Source: Trachythela sp. YZ-2020
Taxonomy: Eukaryota > Cnidaria > Anthozoa > Malacalcyonacea > Clavulariidae
NCBI GenBank assembly: GCA_016169945.1
Contig: JADLSH010000395.1
Location: forward strand, 568,501-632,500
Length of the DNA: 64,000 bases
Direction: 5' to 3'
Under the pieces are notes generated by a model. That model had not been told where the DNA came from, did not search any database, and was given only the letters and a program-made list of their open reading frames with translations. The position numbers were made by a program, and so were the translations under genes. Positions 10,490 to 22,258 of this stretch are shown piece by piece; positions within the stretch are counted from its first letter, which is position 1; each line of letters begins with the position of its first letter.

Positions 10490-10930
10490 CTATCTACAAA
10501 TTGTTCTCCCAACGCAACTGTTCATAATGTCTTCAGGTTGGTTCTGTATTTCAAAAGCCTCTATATATCTTCGTTCCTCGTCATTTCGGATATTTGAATG
10601 CAAAATCCTCCAGGTGATCTGATTTCCTTTACGATTCTTATGTGATGATAAATGTTTAAACACAGTTTGCTTCTCCATTGTTAAATGTTCTTTAATTCGT
10701 GTACCTATTGTTCTGCTAGTCTCTCCTATGTAGATGGTTCCGCATGTTACACACTTAATTTCGTAAATGACATTCTTCTTCAAGCAGCGATTCGGTTTGG
10801 TGGCTAATTTACATGTTTCGCAGTTACGTGGGCAGTTTTGTTTATTCTTCGGCGGGCCAAACACTTTTGATAATGATCTGCCATTAACAAAGTGTATTTT
10901 AACATTCTTTATACGCGATCGATTTAACAC
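10490..10930 (-). CDS. GIY-YIG endonuclease domain of a Penelope-like element (C-terminal fragment)
   Basis: An open frame of 146 residues. A cysteine cluster (CPRNCETC, RCLKKN) precedes VIYEIKCVTCGTIYIGETSR, which carries the YIG motif. TRIKEHL (conserved Arg and His-type positions) and NDEERRYIEAFEI (conserved Glu) follow. This matches the endonuclease that PLE reverse transcriptases carry at the C-terminus to nick target DNA. The reverse transcriptase is absent, as expected for a 5'-truncated copy. It differs from the right-arm copy at four residues (G/V, Q/K, S/G, R/I). The start methionine is arbitrary because the true protein began upstream. Confidence 0.8.
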   Translation of the reverse strand: MLNRSRIKNVKIHFVNGRSLSKVFGPPKNKQNCPRNCETCKLATKPNRCLKKNVIYEIKCVTCGTIYIGETSRTIGTRIKEHLTMEKQTVFKHLSSHKNRKGNQITWRILHSNIRNDEERRYIEAFEIQNQPEDIMNSCVGRTICR

Positions 10931-10987
10931 TTCTAAGGCCCGTCGTTTATATTCTTCATTGATAAATGGGAGTTTGAGGTAAATAAT

Positions 10988-11036
10988 ATCTTGTTGATCG
11001 TCGATCGTTGATAATATCTTGTTGAGGTAAATAGTA
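10988..11036. other. Spacer between PLE arms
   Basis: About 50 bp with two copies of ATAATATCTTGTTGA and a GATCGTCGATCG palindrome. It repeats pieces of the arm edge (GAGGTAAATAG), which suggests a junction formed during inverted insertion. Confidence 0.5.
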
Positions 11037-11094
11037 TCTTATTTACCTCAAACTCCCATTTATCAATGAAGAATATAAACGACGGGCCTTAGGA

Positions 11095-11535
11095 GTGTTA
11101 AACCGATCGCGTATAAAGAATGTTAAAATACACTTTGTTAATGGCAGATCATTATCAAAAGTGTTTGTCCCGCCGAAGAATAAGCAAAACTGCCCACGTA
11201 ACTGCGAAACATGTAAATTAGCCACCAAACCGAATCGCTGCTTGAAGAAGAATGTCATTTACGAAATTAAGTGTGTAACATGCGGAACCATCTACATAGG
11301 AGAGACTAGCAGAACAATAGGAACACGAATTAAAGAACATTTAACAATGGAGAAGCAAACTGTGTTTAAACATTTATCATCACATAAGAATCGTAAAGGA
11401 AATAAGATCACCTGGAGGATTTTGCATTCAAATATCCGAAATGACGAGGAACGAAGATATATAGAGGCTTTTGAAATACAGAACCAACCTGAAGACATTA
11501 TGAACGGTTGTGTTGGGAGAACAATTTGTATATAG
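11095..11535 (+). CDS. GIY-YIG endonuclease domain of a Penelope-like element (second copy)
   Basis: 146-residue open frame, 142/146 identical to the left-arm copy, with the same cysteine cluster, YIG, Arg and Glu motifs. It begins at a position equivalent to the left copy, and the frame is not interrupted in either arm. Near identity implies recent insertion, or gene conversion between arms. Full-length PLE proteins are several times longer, so this is only the C-terminal domain. Confidence 0.8.
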   Translation: MLNRSRIKNVKIHFVNGRSLSKVFVPPKNKQNCPRNCETCKLATKPNRCLKKNVIYEIKCVTCGTIYIGETSRTIGTRIKEHLTMEKQTVFKHLSSHKNRKGNKITWRILHSNIRNDEERRYIEAFEIQNQPEDIMNGCVGRTICI

Positions 11536-11750
11536 ATATAGGATAGATTTTAACCTAGTATTTTATATAGAAACTGTGTTTAACCTATAGAATTTATAAT
11601 GTTCCCTAAAGTAGAATTATATCCTAAAACAACTTATTACTAATGCATGATTAGTATTTTATTACTTCCGTTTATAATATAACTAAGCTAGAATTTGTAA
11701 TTAGACACGCCTGTGTATACACTAGGATCTTAATATTGCTAGTAACCATT

Positions 11751-11785
11751 CCACTGAAGAAGCCTTGACCGGCGAAACGTTTGGA
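11751..11785 (+). ncRNA. Degenerate hammerhead-like motif (right arm)
   Basis: Same motif as at 10247-10281, in plus orientation: CCACTGAAGA, AGCC..GGCGAAACG, TTTGGA. It lies about 215 bp downstream of the endonuclease stop, the expected place for a PLE terminal ribozyme. Confidence 0.45.
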
Positions 11786-11880
11786 TATTAACAAATAAAT
11801 AGTTAATTTTATGTCTGAAGAAATCAATACAACAAGTTCATAATATACCCGATATGTTTCCACAAGCACATTCATATATA

Positions 11881-13305
11881 CACTGCAAATTTTTCAAAAC
11901 TTGTTTTAAGAAAAAAAAACTTGTTTTAAGAAAAACAATCTTGTTTTAAGAAAAATTATCTCGTCCCTTCTACAAGATAATTATCTTGATAAAATATCTT
12001 GACAAGAAAATATTCTTAAAACAAGAAAACGTTTCTAGGCTAGAAAAACTAATTTTAAGAAAAAATATCTTGTTTTAAGAAAAATTATCTCGTCCCTTCT
12101 ACAAGATAATTATCTTGATAAAATATCTTGACAAGAAAATATTCTTAAAACAAGAAAAGGTTTCTAGGCTAGAAAAACAAATTATAAGAAAAGTAATCTT
12201 GAATGAAGATTTCTGTTAGTCAAATGAAATTTTTCACAGAAGTGGAAGTTAAAAGTGTGCAAGTTGGTTAGGTAGATATCATGCTAAAATATCAAATTGG
12301 AGATTATTCCTTTGATTTCCTGAGTAATGCCAAGTACTAACCTGTGAACAGGCAAACTCTGGGTACAAGATCAAGCACATTCAATTTTAAACTATGATTC
12401 ACATTCAGTAACTGCATCCTGGACGTATTTAATTAGATAAATGAATTTGCTGCATGAATCTAATGAGCTTCATGCCCATGCATATAATACTCTCCTCTGT
12501 CCTCCACAGTGGCTTTTTTAATAAATATTTGATAATGAGGTTTCTCGTGAGGTTTCTACCGCACACTTCCTTACTGCTCTGGTGACCCTTCATTTAAGAA
12601 TTATAGTCAACATGCTCATGCTAATTAAAATGCTTGATACTCTCAGTATGAAATAAATTATTTAAAAAATCCTAGAGCTGCAGAGCAGACTGCATATTTG
12701 CCAGATTAATAATTTTAAACCCTTGGAACAAGATATTTTACTTCTGAAAGCAATATAATTTTTTTTAAGATTATAATTACTTTTACATTTCAATAGGAAG
12801 TGGAAAGTCTTAAAACAAGATAATTTAGTTCAGAAGGCAAGATAAGTTTTCTTGCTAAGAATAATTACTTTATATTTATGAGGAAAAAATCTTAAAACAA
12901 GATATTGCAGTTTTGAAGGTAAGATAATTTTTCTTGGTAAGATTAATCATTTGCGTGAGAGAAAAAAAAATTGAGAAAATATATATCTCAGTTCCGCGAC
13001 CAAGATATTTTTTTCTTGCCAAGAATAATTATCTCATGTTTTGAAAAAATAATCTTGAAACAAGTTATTTCACTTTCGCAAGCAAGATATTTTTTTTCTT
13101 GCTAAAAATAATTATCTTATACACAAGAAAAAAATCTTGAAACAAGATATTTCAGTTGTATGAGCAAGATATTTTTTCTTTTTAAGAATAATTATCTTAT
13201 GTATAAAATTTTTTATCTTAAAACAAGATAATGTTTCTTAAAACAAGATAATTTTTCTTGAAATAAGAAAAAATTATCTTGACAAGTTTTGAAGAATTTG
13301 CAGTG
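11881..13305. mobile_element. CACTGCAAAT-ended DNA element (non-autonomous)
   Basis: Termini CACTGCAAATTTTTCAAAACTTG and its imperfect reverse complement (CAAGTTTTGAAGAATTTGCAGTG) bound 1,425 bp flanked by TATA-rich DNA, so the target duplication cannot be sized. The inside is dominated by variants of CTTGTTTTAAGAAAAA and ATTATCTTG. A 130-bp unit is duplicated in tandem (11940-12200). No ORF. Animal En/Spm (CACTA) elements can begin CACTG, which is the family I would test first. Confidence 0.6.
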
Positions 13306-14269
13306 TATATATATATATATATATATATAGTCAAATAAGATATATATATAAGAGAGCATTCATAATTTATGTGGTGGGGGGGGCTATGAGAATTTTATGG
13401 GGGGTCAGCTATTTTTACCAGTAATCTTTAGGGGGGGAGGCTGTAGAGAATAAGTTAAGAATATGGAAGGGGGGTCATCAAGAAACGCTATACTATTCAC
13501 ACTTAATGTTGTGTTTTTCATGATTGTTGAAATATCGCAAAAATAAAGACTTTCGAATTAAATTTCTTAACCCTTTCCATTTTAAGCTTTGTTTCATTGT
13601 CGGCATATCGAAATCACAAAAATATAGCCCCGTGAAATATTTTGTCGAAAAGTTGGAAAAATAAGCAAGGCAAACTTGTCTGCGAATATGAATGTCACGA
13701 ATATACTAATAAAATAGTTATATATAGTCAGGTAACCACAAGGGTTGATACTCAACAGTTGTGCAACACTAACACATAGATAAATTTGTTACCCTATATA
13801 TACTGTACAATATATACAGTTAATTCAAAAAAAATTGTTCTGAAATAAGTCAAAACCTTAAACTTTAAACCTCGAACGCTTAGCGTGCAAAGCGTCATGG
13901 GCACATGGATATATAGGTTAGGTTGTGTTGTAAACAATAGCATATATACTACATTATTCACATTAATGGTATTTTTCATCATACAACTCAAAGAATTAAA
14001 AAATAGCCAATTTTTGCCCGCCATATTCACGATGCTTTGCACGCTTAGAGTTTAAGGTTTATATTTCAAGATTCTGACTTTTTTCAGGACAACCTTCTTT
14101 CAATCATTAAGACTAAACCACTACGCTCCCACCATCACGTATAAACATCACAGCAAAAGTTCCTGGATTTGTAGCACTGAAATTGGTTATTGCCATGAAT
14201 TGCAATGAATTGGTTATTGCAATGAATTGCAATGAATTGCGTGACGAATCCAACATAAAATAAATAATA
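13306..14269. other. Simple (TA)n tract, G-rich runs, no gene
   Basis: (TA)n at about 13304-13328, G runs near 13374-13436, then AT-rich DNA with no coding signal. A GAATTGCAATGAATTG-type small repeat is at 14186-14240. Confidence 0.5.
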
Positions 14270-15300
14270 TCTACTTAGAAATACATGCTTGCAGTAACCC
14301 CTCGCCCCAGCTGAACATTGCCAGACATTACATTCCAAAACATTACTATTGCTAACCTTTTTTATCAAAAAATCTGCCATGCAAAGGTTGTAGGCGAGTC
14401 GGATATCTGCGTTCAAAACAAATTTTGGCATAGAAAACAGAATTGGATCCTTGGCTCACACCCCTCTTCACGACGCAATCAAAGGCTATCGCCAAATCAA
14501 ATGTTTTACCTGACGTAATCACTGTGGCTTCCTTCATTTTAAATTTGCCCTTAAAATTTTGATCATTACTCTAATAGTTTGGAAAGAAGAGTGGAAGGAA
14601 ACAATATTGTTTTGGGAAATATATTTTGAAAGAATAAAAAATGGAAAGTTTGTTTCAAGAAGAGGAAGCACAGTAGCCATGGCAACACGATAAAATAAAC
14701 TTCTTTTCTGGAGTACAAAACAACAGGTTACAAAACTACAAAAATAATTAAAATATTAGTTGTTTTAGCCATACAAATCTGAGATATATGGTGTAGGTAT
14801 GTTCTTATGCATTCTATAAGCTTCAAATTAATGTTTAAATGCAACCTTCCGTTTACTAAAACGTTGCCAAACTGTCTTTTACTTATAAATTAGTTTTTGA
14901 AATGAAATCAGTTGAAAATAAACAAATTCTCTCGTGTGAAACGTTTGAAACTTGCCATATTTTTTCGACCATCTATCTCTATTTATCCTTTTTTTATAAA
15001 GTATAAACGATAAATTTGTTCCGCCGCTTTTCCTGATGTCCCAAAAAGCTATTTATAAGTTATAATTCAGACTTACTGATATGACTTACTCGTGTTTTTT
15101 TATAATTCGCTCATTCCACTCCTAACAAATATTAGTGAGATGACCACCCATCACTCCCATCACACCCATGAAACATAGCCATGCGCCCGCAAAACTTGAT
15201 GAACTTTGGTCTTCCCGTTGCTTTCCTTTTTTTCGGGTGTAAATATCCGCGCGGAATTAGTACCCTCGCACGGCGTTTCGCGCCGGCTCGAGGATTATAG
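14270..15300 (+). repeat. Segmental duplication, copy 1 (uninterrupted)
   Basis: Matches 18960-20105 plus 23666-23760 in the same orientation with patchy conservation. Landmarks are AGTAACCCCTCGC/AGCAACCCCTCGC, GAGATGACCACCCA, TGATGAACTTT and TTCGGGTGTAAAT. No ORF survives. This copy lacks the 3.5-kb foldback insertion and so shows the pre-insertion state. Confidence 0.6.
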
Positions 15301-15568
15301 TTTGCTTATATATCGCATAGTCGGACACGTGGAGGAAGCGTGTCTTAGAGTAGAAAACGTGTCGAGTTTCGTATACCGTCATGAGATTTCAAATGCTTTA
15401 AATTAAATAAAAGTTGACCACAACATGAAACAAAGGAAAACTAATAGTTTTATTCGTATATTTTTTTTGGGGGGGGTCATGATTTTTTTGTAACTATTGA
15501 ATGTCTGTTGTTTGGGGCGCTCACTAAAAATATGCCAGGTACGTAGGGGGGCTTGCCTAAAAAATACT

Positions 15569-16198
15569 TCAAAATGCAAAATCCTCATAGCCCCTCACCA
15601 CATAAATTATGAACGCTTCCTGCCGGAACGTGGGGGTGTATGTGGGAGACAATGTGTGCATCCATGGCTTTGTTTGTGTGTTGTTTACGCGAAATTTGTT
15701 ACGATGACGACACCGTGAAATTATTTCAGCTCTTTTGTTGAGTAAGCAAAAGAGTTTGTTTTTTTCTTTCAAAATACAAAATTTTTCTTCTAAACATAAA
15801 TTACATCGTTTTGATCCTCCTGTGTACGAAATAGAATGTTTTAAAATTTGCCAATTAATATTGAAATCCTTATTGTTTTCTTTCAATGTCCAAATATATT
15901 TCGAAAGTTCTGTGTCGTTTGCGTAATTTTTGATCGTGTTTCTATTGTTTACTGTGACTGTTGCTTTGTATACTATGTCCCTATTCATGCATTGTTTTTG
16001 AAGCGGGAAAATGGTGTTTTCTCTACAACTGCAATTGGTAGTGTCCCTATCCTGTGGCTTGTTATTCCTAGATATGCGTGCATTGTGTTTAGTGATTACT
16101 GACTTGACATTGTTCATACAGCTGTAACTTACTTTAACAGTATTTCTGTTAAAAATTTTATGGAGCATGTGGTGCGGTGGAACTGAAATGTTTGTCAA
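15569..16198 (-). pseudogene. PLE C-terminal region with GIY-YIG core deleted
   Basis: 209-residue minus-strand frame. The N-terminal half has the PLE linker style (SYSCMNNVKSVITKHN, CSCRENTIFPLQKQCMNRDIVYKATV). The text then jumps straight to YANDTELSKYIW, FNINWQILKHS and CNLCLEEKFCIL, typical of the region after the nuclease core. The segment that should carry YIG and the catalytic Arg is missing without loss of frame, so the nuclease is dead. It follows the reverse transcriptase piece at 16411-17055 in the right order for one PLE. The terminal tail (TLSPTYTPTFRQEAF) runs into noncoding DNA. Confidence 0.7.
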
Positions 16199-16410
16199 TT
16201 AGACTGAGGAAATTACGTCCTATGTTTGTGCCAACAGTCTTGCTAAATGGTTGGTTGAACCAAATGATATTGCGTTGCCTATTCCTGCCTTGTTGTTGCG
16301 GTGTGTGCTGAGTGTAGCTAAGTTCATGATTAAAGTTGCTATGCTTAAGATATATGGGTGCAGATTCCTGAAAAGTTTGCTCATCTGATGAAAAAAGTGC
16401 GATGCGCTTG

Positions 16411-17055
16411 TTAATTGATGCAGGTAGTTGCCTTGTGATGCTCGGTAGAGTGGATATTTATGTATAGTGGATCGTCATTGGGCTTCCTATAGGGCCTATA
16501 TTTTCCATTGTTAAAGTCGAAAGTTACGTCTAAAAAGTTTACTATACGTAAATTTGATTCGGCGGTAATTTCTAGGTCAAACTGCTCGAAAATTTTGTGG
16601 ATGTCTTTCCTTGTTTTATCTGCTAAACGTGCTGATTTACTTTTTATAATAGCCAAACCGTCATCTCTATATAGGCCGATCCTTTCTTTGCCAAATTTTT
16701 TACTCAGGTGGTTTAAAATGAAAAGGCCTACTAACTCGCAAATTTCCGCGCCGTCGAAACTGCCCATGGTAACGTCAAACAAACTCTTGTTATCTTTTTT
16801 TATCCATAAAATTCCGGTATTGAAAAGGAGAGATTTTCTAGCGTGTTTTATTATTGAAATATCGTTTTCAGTTATAGTAGCCAAATTTGAGGCCCAACAT
16901 AAAGCTTCGTCCAATAGTTTTTCAGAAATGGATGGGTAGAAATCGACAATGTCAAACGAAATAAAACTGTGTCTGTCCTTATCTTTTATATTGCCAAACC
17001 ACTGAATAACTTGTTTTGTATTCCTCCATTGATTTAAATTCAGTTTTTGTCTCAA
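16411..17055 (-). pseudogene. Penelope-like reverse transcriptase fragment
   Basis: The 214-residue frame holds RT motif A (FISFDIVDFYPSIS), motif B-like TMGSFDGAEICELVGLFIL and motif C GLYRDDGLAII. NLRIVNFLDVTFDF and KYRPYRKPNDDPLYIN follow, the usual PLE thumb region. YRDD is the PLE form of the catalytic Asp-Asp box. The N-terminal fingers are missing because the copy stops near 17060 (5' truncation). It is separated from the endonuclease piece by about 210 bp with stops. Together, 15569-17060 is one decayed PLE on the minus strand. Confidence 0.85.
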
Positions 17056-17060
17056 ATTAG

Positions 17061-17820
17061 AATTAATTTTAATATATAAAAGAAAAGTTAATATATTTTT
17101 GTATTAGTATAGTTATACTATATAATTTTAAGCACAAACATTTTAATGGGATGGTTAAAGTTGACAAACATTCTTAGTGTTCTAATACTTTAAGATTTGT
17201 GAAGTTTTGTACATTTTTATATATTTCCTTCAATTAATATATATATACCCACATACATGTTCTGAATATATAGGTGGGCATGGATGACCCCATTAATTTT
17301 ATTTTGGGACATACTTCATGCTCAATAGGTGATGGTTTGTCTTAAATATATCTTAAAAACAATTCTCCAAATATATTTACTTGCGGTTTCTTACCAAGTG
17401 TTAAATGTGGGGATTGGAAGATGAAGTGAATGTAATTTTTTTTCTGCCCAAATTATGTGCATGCTATTTTTTTCCGACTGTATTCTTGTGTCAGATATTT
17501 TTTCTCATATAACCTTCTTGCATGATATTTATTTGTAAAAACGCCCACCCCCCTCAAAAATCAAATTGTCGGCCCCTAACTGAATATGAAAATCCATGAT
17601 AAATTGGTGTATTTCCCCAATGGAGCCTGGGGTTCCCAACAGAGCATGTATTCCCCAATTGCACCACCCCTTCTTCCTCTTAAAATACATGTCGTAAATA
17701 AATTGTTCATTTAATTCATAAGGAAACTAAATGCCACATCATGATGTTTTATATAGATGGCCTGTAATCAATCTCTTGAGACACAGTAGCCAAATTTGTG
17801 ACATACTTTCTTGGTTGGTA
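17061..17820. other. Intergenic stretch, no gene seen
   Basis: AT-rich with short TA tracts. No coding or structural signal. Confidence 0.45.
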
Positions 17821-18060
17821 ACTCATGCTCATGGCTGACAGCAACATAAACACGCGAACAGTTTTTTCGCCGTGAAACGCCCGAAATCAAACCAAATCAG
17901 TGACTTTTAACAATATACGAACTCCTTTACATATTTCCAATTAAACATCAATAATTCCATCGCCCAACACAGCGCAAATTGGAAATATCTCCTCGTACTG
18001 CACTCCTTGCACGAGCGCCATTGGTGGTCCCTCCAATATGGCCCGCAAGTCTAAAACTGG
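17821..18060 (-). repeat. Dispersed repeat, inverted partner of 7720-7950
   Basis: Reverse complement of the 7.7-kb copy, including CCATTGGTGGTCCCTCCAA and GAAACGCCCGAAATC. Its outer part diverges after TAAAACTGG. Confidence 0.65.
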
Positions 18061-18809
18061 CTTCAATTTTCATAGGTATAGAAGCTCGATCCACGTACTA
18101 TATTTTCATATCAGTGGCGTAGCTGGCAAAACTGTAGTGGGGGGGGGGAGACAATTTATGACGTGACTCGTGGGGCTAACGATCGTTGAACGCGTTAGTT
18201 TACTAGGTGGTCTGGGTCACGCTGCCGCAAAACATTTTGATTTCTACAAAGGTCTTTTAGAGTTCCGGAAATACAATTAAAGTTGCTAGCTGCTGTTATA
18301 TATTGTGCACATTTCCCCCAACAACTCTCATCGATTATAAACATATTTCGAAGGTGGTCCTGAAGGATAGTGGGAGGAGAAATTGTCCCTTCCATCCGCC
18401 CGTTAGCTACGGCCCTGATAGTAAGCTGCTTCTTGTTCGATAAAACGTTTTGGTGACAATACCCTCAAGTCTTCCCCAAAGTGCATGAAATGGTATTTTA
18501 GGAACAAAGGGGCGTTCCTCCATACCCCCTAAATGTCTCGATCATTGAGCGTTCGTTACTAGTACCACCGCGCCCTCTGAGGTCCTTAGCCCCCAATGGC
18601 AAAAAATGCTCTGCGATTCCTGTGCCGATAAAATTGATTTAAAGCATAATACTCACGTAAACAGGGTATTAAGGCTTACTCCGGTTGGCAATCTAGGTAT
18701 ATAATTCTGGATGAAAGTTTCACACTCTCTTGTAAATGTAGCAAAACACAATTTTTCAACATCTATTTTATTTAGTTTTGAAAAACTGGTTCGGATAACT
18801 AAATAAATC
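18061..18809. other. Intergenic stretch, no gene seen
   Basis: Contains a G run (18140-18150). No defensible ORF. Confidence 0.4.
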
Positions 18810-18950
18810 TTGTATGTATGTATGTATATACTATGTGTGTATGTATGTATGTGTGTGTGTATGTGTGTATGTATGTATGTATGTTTGTATGTATGTATGT
18901 ATGCATGTTCATGTATGCATGTTCATGTATGTATGTTCATGTATGCAATT
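18810..18950 (+). repeat. (TATG)n microsatellite
   Basis: Imperfect TATG/TGTG tetranucleotide repeats. Two open frames here (MYVCMYV...) are artefacts of the repeat. Confidence 0.95.
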
Positions 18951-18959
18951 TTATTGTTC

Positions 18960-20105
18960 TACTAGAAATACATGCATGCAGCAACCCCTCGCTACAGCTA
19001 AACAACGACATTTTCCAACATTATACTAAGCTTTTTTGTTGCAAAATCTGCGATGCAAAACGCAGGAAAAAGGCCGTTACACCAGCAGTCTTTCTGCTGG
19101 AAATGGGATTCGGTAAATCAGTGGCCGCGTGTTTGGTATCTTCGATTCAGGCATAATTTTCGCTAAAAAACAGAATTGAATTATCTAACCCCCCCCCCCC
19201 ATTTATGACGCACTCAAAGGACAGGGTCATATAAGTGAACTTCTATACATAAGTGTTTTCGTTCATTTCAAATGAGTTTGAAGGAAAACAATACTCTAAT
19301 AGCTTGAAAGGAAAACTGCAAAGGAAACCGGGAAATATATATACATGGTTTCTTGAAAGATACGCAACGGAAATATTTCTTAAGTAGTGGAAGCACTGTA
19401 GTCATAGCAACACTGATACAAAATAATACAATTTTTAATTTTAGCGTACAAAACAGGATACAAATCGGCCAAAAATAATTAAAAAATAGTTGTTAGAATT
19501 CCCGAATTTATGATGTAGGTATGTTATTATTCGTTATATGAGCTTTAAACTAATGTAAAATTCAACATTCCGTTCAAATATAACGTTTCGAAATGTTCAC
19601 AAAACTTAACTGCATTTTACCGATAAAAATTCTTTTTTGAATTGAAATCAGTTTAAGATATAAGCGTAAAAATGATTTCGTTCTCCTTTTAATTTAGACC
19701 TTTTTCATCATATAAAATATACGATACTTTAACCGTAAATAAATGAAAAACTATATATATAAAGCAGGAGTTTTTAGAACAAAAATACATCAACACTTTT
19801 ATTGTTTTAATAATATAACAAACCTGCCTCTATAGTATATTTTACTTTTTCTCGTTCAGGTGTCGCTTGGACTCTTCTTATCTTTTTTGCTAAAGGTAAA
19901 GCGATAAGATCCGTCCCACAGACACAGCTCTTCCAATAAAGTTCCAAAAGCGATATTTAATTCAGACTTTCTCAAGTTTTTCTATAATCTCACTCACTCC
20001 ACTCCTGACAATCTGCCATACTTTTGAGATCAGTGAGATGACCACCCACCAACCTTGAACCACGCGCCTGCGATTATTGATGAACTTTAGATCTTCCTTG
20101 GAACG
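18960..20105 (+). repeat. Segmental duplication, copy 2 (interrupted)
   Basis: Similar to 14270-15230. The homology stops at TAGATCTTCCTTGGA (about 20103) and resumes at CTTGGATTTCC after 23665, where it matches the TTCCTTTTTTTCGGGTG part of copy 1. This defines the insertion site of the foldback element. Confidence 0.6.
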
Positions 20106-21177
20106 ATGAGCCAGTTGGCTCCAGGTTGGCAGCTCCAGTTTCGCGAACCTGGAGCCAGCTCCAAATTGGCTCGAAACTGGAGCTGGGACGAAAGTTTGTA
20201 AACAAAGCGTTTTGGCCGCTTAACCAGTAATGTAAATGAATTTTTTTTGAAAGACCATTTTTACCTGTCATATTTTCTAGTACGTGACCGAAAATGAGAA
20301 CTTTATTACGTTTCGTTTTTCCACAGTAGCTTGTGAAATTTGACTATTTGTTTTGACGAAAGGCCTGGTCAGCGGCCCGATTGATCGTATAGCTTTTTAA
20401 AACTTTATTTTTTTACCTTTATAATGGCAAACTGTAAAATTTGATTTATGACCGTTCTAGAGAAAGTATTTAAATATAATGTCAAGGAATAAGCGTACTT
20501 CTACATTGCGAAACCGCGATAAATAACTCTGGCAAAGTCGAGCCATCTATTTCACGCGCGGCCCGCTTGTATTAATTTCACACTTCCGTGAACACACAAC
20601 TTTGGTATCGGTAAATTTGCGTTTTGGAGAAATAACCTATTGAACGTTTAATGATATATTATTATTTATTGCACTTTTTTAAAGACTAAACGATCGAAAC
20701 ATCTTCCATATCTGCAACACACAGATATGCGGCTTAGATTGTCGAACTTCAAATACGTCTAGCATAGTACAAATTGTTTCGAAAAATTTCCTCTTAAACT
20801 CGCCTTTCTGCGATTTTTCAAAATATGACCATCTAGATTAATTGTCATTCTACCATATCCTATAGTATTTAAAATTTTAGGATGTATATCCAGCATGGAC
20901 AACTCATGTGAACACTGGCATTCGTGACCGACATGAGAAATCAACTTTCAAGAGATGTAAAATCAACTTGTTTACTTAATACGGTTTTTCCTGAGATTAT
21001 CAAATGACGTCACGTGCCAAAGTACCTGCAAAGACATGAATTATTGTTTTGGTTGTCAATTACGTTAATATATTACATCTCTTGAAAGTGGATTTCTCAT
21101 GTCGGTCACGAATACCAGTGTTCTCGTGAGTTGTTCATGCTGGATATACACCCTAAAATTTTAAATACTATAGGATA

Positions 21178-22258
21178 CTGACGCATCATTGCTACAAGAA
21201 GATCTCGCAAACTTTGAACTGTGCTCCAACAACGCCAAGCTAGAACTCAACGCTGATAAATGCAAGGTTTTAACAATAAGCAGGAAGCACAACGAAATTG
21301 AATACCCGTATAAGCTGCACGATACTGTCTTGGAAAGTACCGACTACGAGCGTGATCTGGGAGTGTGGACTTCATCAAATCTGACCTGGTCTAAACATGT
21401 CGAGTCTCAATGCGCACAAGCCACCAGAATGCTAGGATATATAAGAAGATCAACACTGGACATAAAATCTGTCTCAGTCCGTCGCACTCTGTATTTGACT
21501 CTAGTCCGTTCCCAACTATGCTACAGTTCTCAAGTCTGGGCTCCTCAATTAGTAAACTTGATCAAACGAACAGAAAGAGTCCAAAGACGCGCAACTAAGT
21601 TCATCTTAGATCTGCCCTTTTTCTGCGACATCAGTTACAGCGAGAGACTCGTGGCGTTAGATATCATTCCTCTGTGCTATTGGCATGAATTTCTAGATTT
21701 GATTTTCCTGTTCAAATGTATTCATGGGTTGATAGACATCAACGCAGAGTTACTGCCAACACAACAGAACCGGGAGAGGATTACAAGATCAGCCGATCCT
21801 GACTGCATGCTGTTTACAACAACAAAATGCAAGACTGTGACATTCCAGAAGTCCTTTCTGACAAGATCAACGAGAGTGTGGAATATATTGCCAAAAAACT
21901 TGACGAACAAAGACGCCACTTTCAATGCATTTAAAAACGGACTTTACGAGTATTATAGTTCAGCTTTAACAAACGTTTACGATTCCGAGAATCCACGAAC
22001 ATGGAAGTCAATATGTCTGTCGTGTAATAAGTCTCGTACCTTGTCTTCGTCCAAGTCATGTTGTTTTTAATTGAATATTGTATGTTTGTGTTGTAAATGT
22101 AAAGACTAAAGGGCCGCTGTAATTGGCGAAAGCTGTAGCGTATACCCTGCCATTTGAGTTTGGTGTGTATTGTTTGTCTAAATCATGATGTAATATAAGA
22201 TGTAACTATACGTGTATATTTGGCAAAGCTTAATAAATAAAATAAATAAAATAAATAA
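21178..22258 (+). mobile_element. 5'-truncated non-LTR retrotransposon in foldback element
   Basis: The insertion is bounded on the left by ATACTATAGGATA and on the right by a (AAAT)n tail followed by TGGTAGAATGACAATT. The neighbouring arm copies show these two sequences joined as GGATATGGTAG, so the empty site can be read directly. The tail of AATAAATAAA units marks the 3' end. Confidence 0.8.
21189..22070 (+). pseudogene. C-terminal reverse transcriptase region of a CR1/L2-like element
   Basis: 293 residues with no stop. It starts just after the catalytic box (LELNADKCKVLTISRK), then VRRTLYLTLVRSQLCYSSQVW, LIKRTERVQRRATKFIL, LPLCYWHEFLDLIFLFK-type thumb sequence and TRVWNILPKNL near the end. 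This is the standard end of a non-LTR RT ORF. YADD and the endonuclease are absent because of 5' truncation. The first methionine is not a true start. The intact frame suggests a fairly young insertion. Confidence 0.8.

Larger units (their letters stand above)
10191..10987 (-). mobile_element. PLE 3' end, left arm of inverted pair
   Basis: An approximately 800-bp arm, reverse complement of 11037-11841 and nearly identical to it. It contains the GIY-YIG endonuclease C-terminal ORF and a hammerhead-like end. The outer edge starts ATGAACTTGTTG and the inner edge is GAGGTAAAT. Confidence 0.85.
11037..11841 (+). mobile_element. PLE 3' end, right arm of inverted pair
   Basis: Reverse complement of 10191-10987. 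The two arms are head to head, so both endonuclease ORFs point outward. Ends AACAAGTTCAT. Confidence 0.85.

Noticed and set aside
18814..19156. Two overlapping ORFs rich in MYVCMYVC
   Set aside because: Products of the (TATG)n microsatellite.
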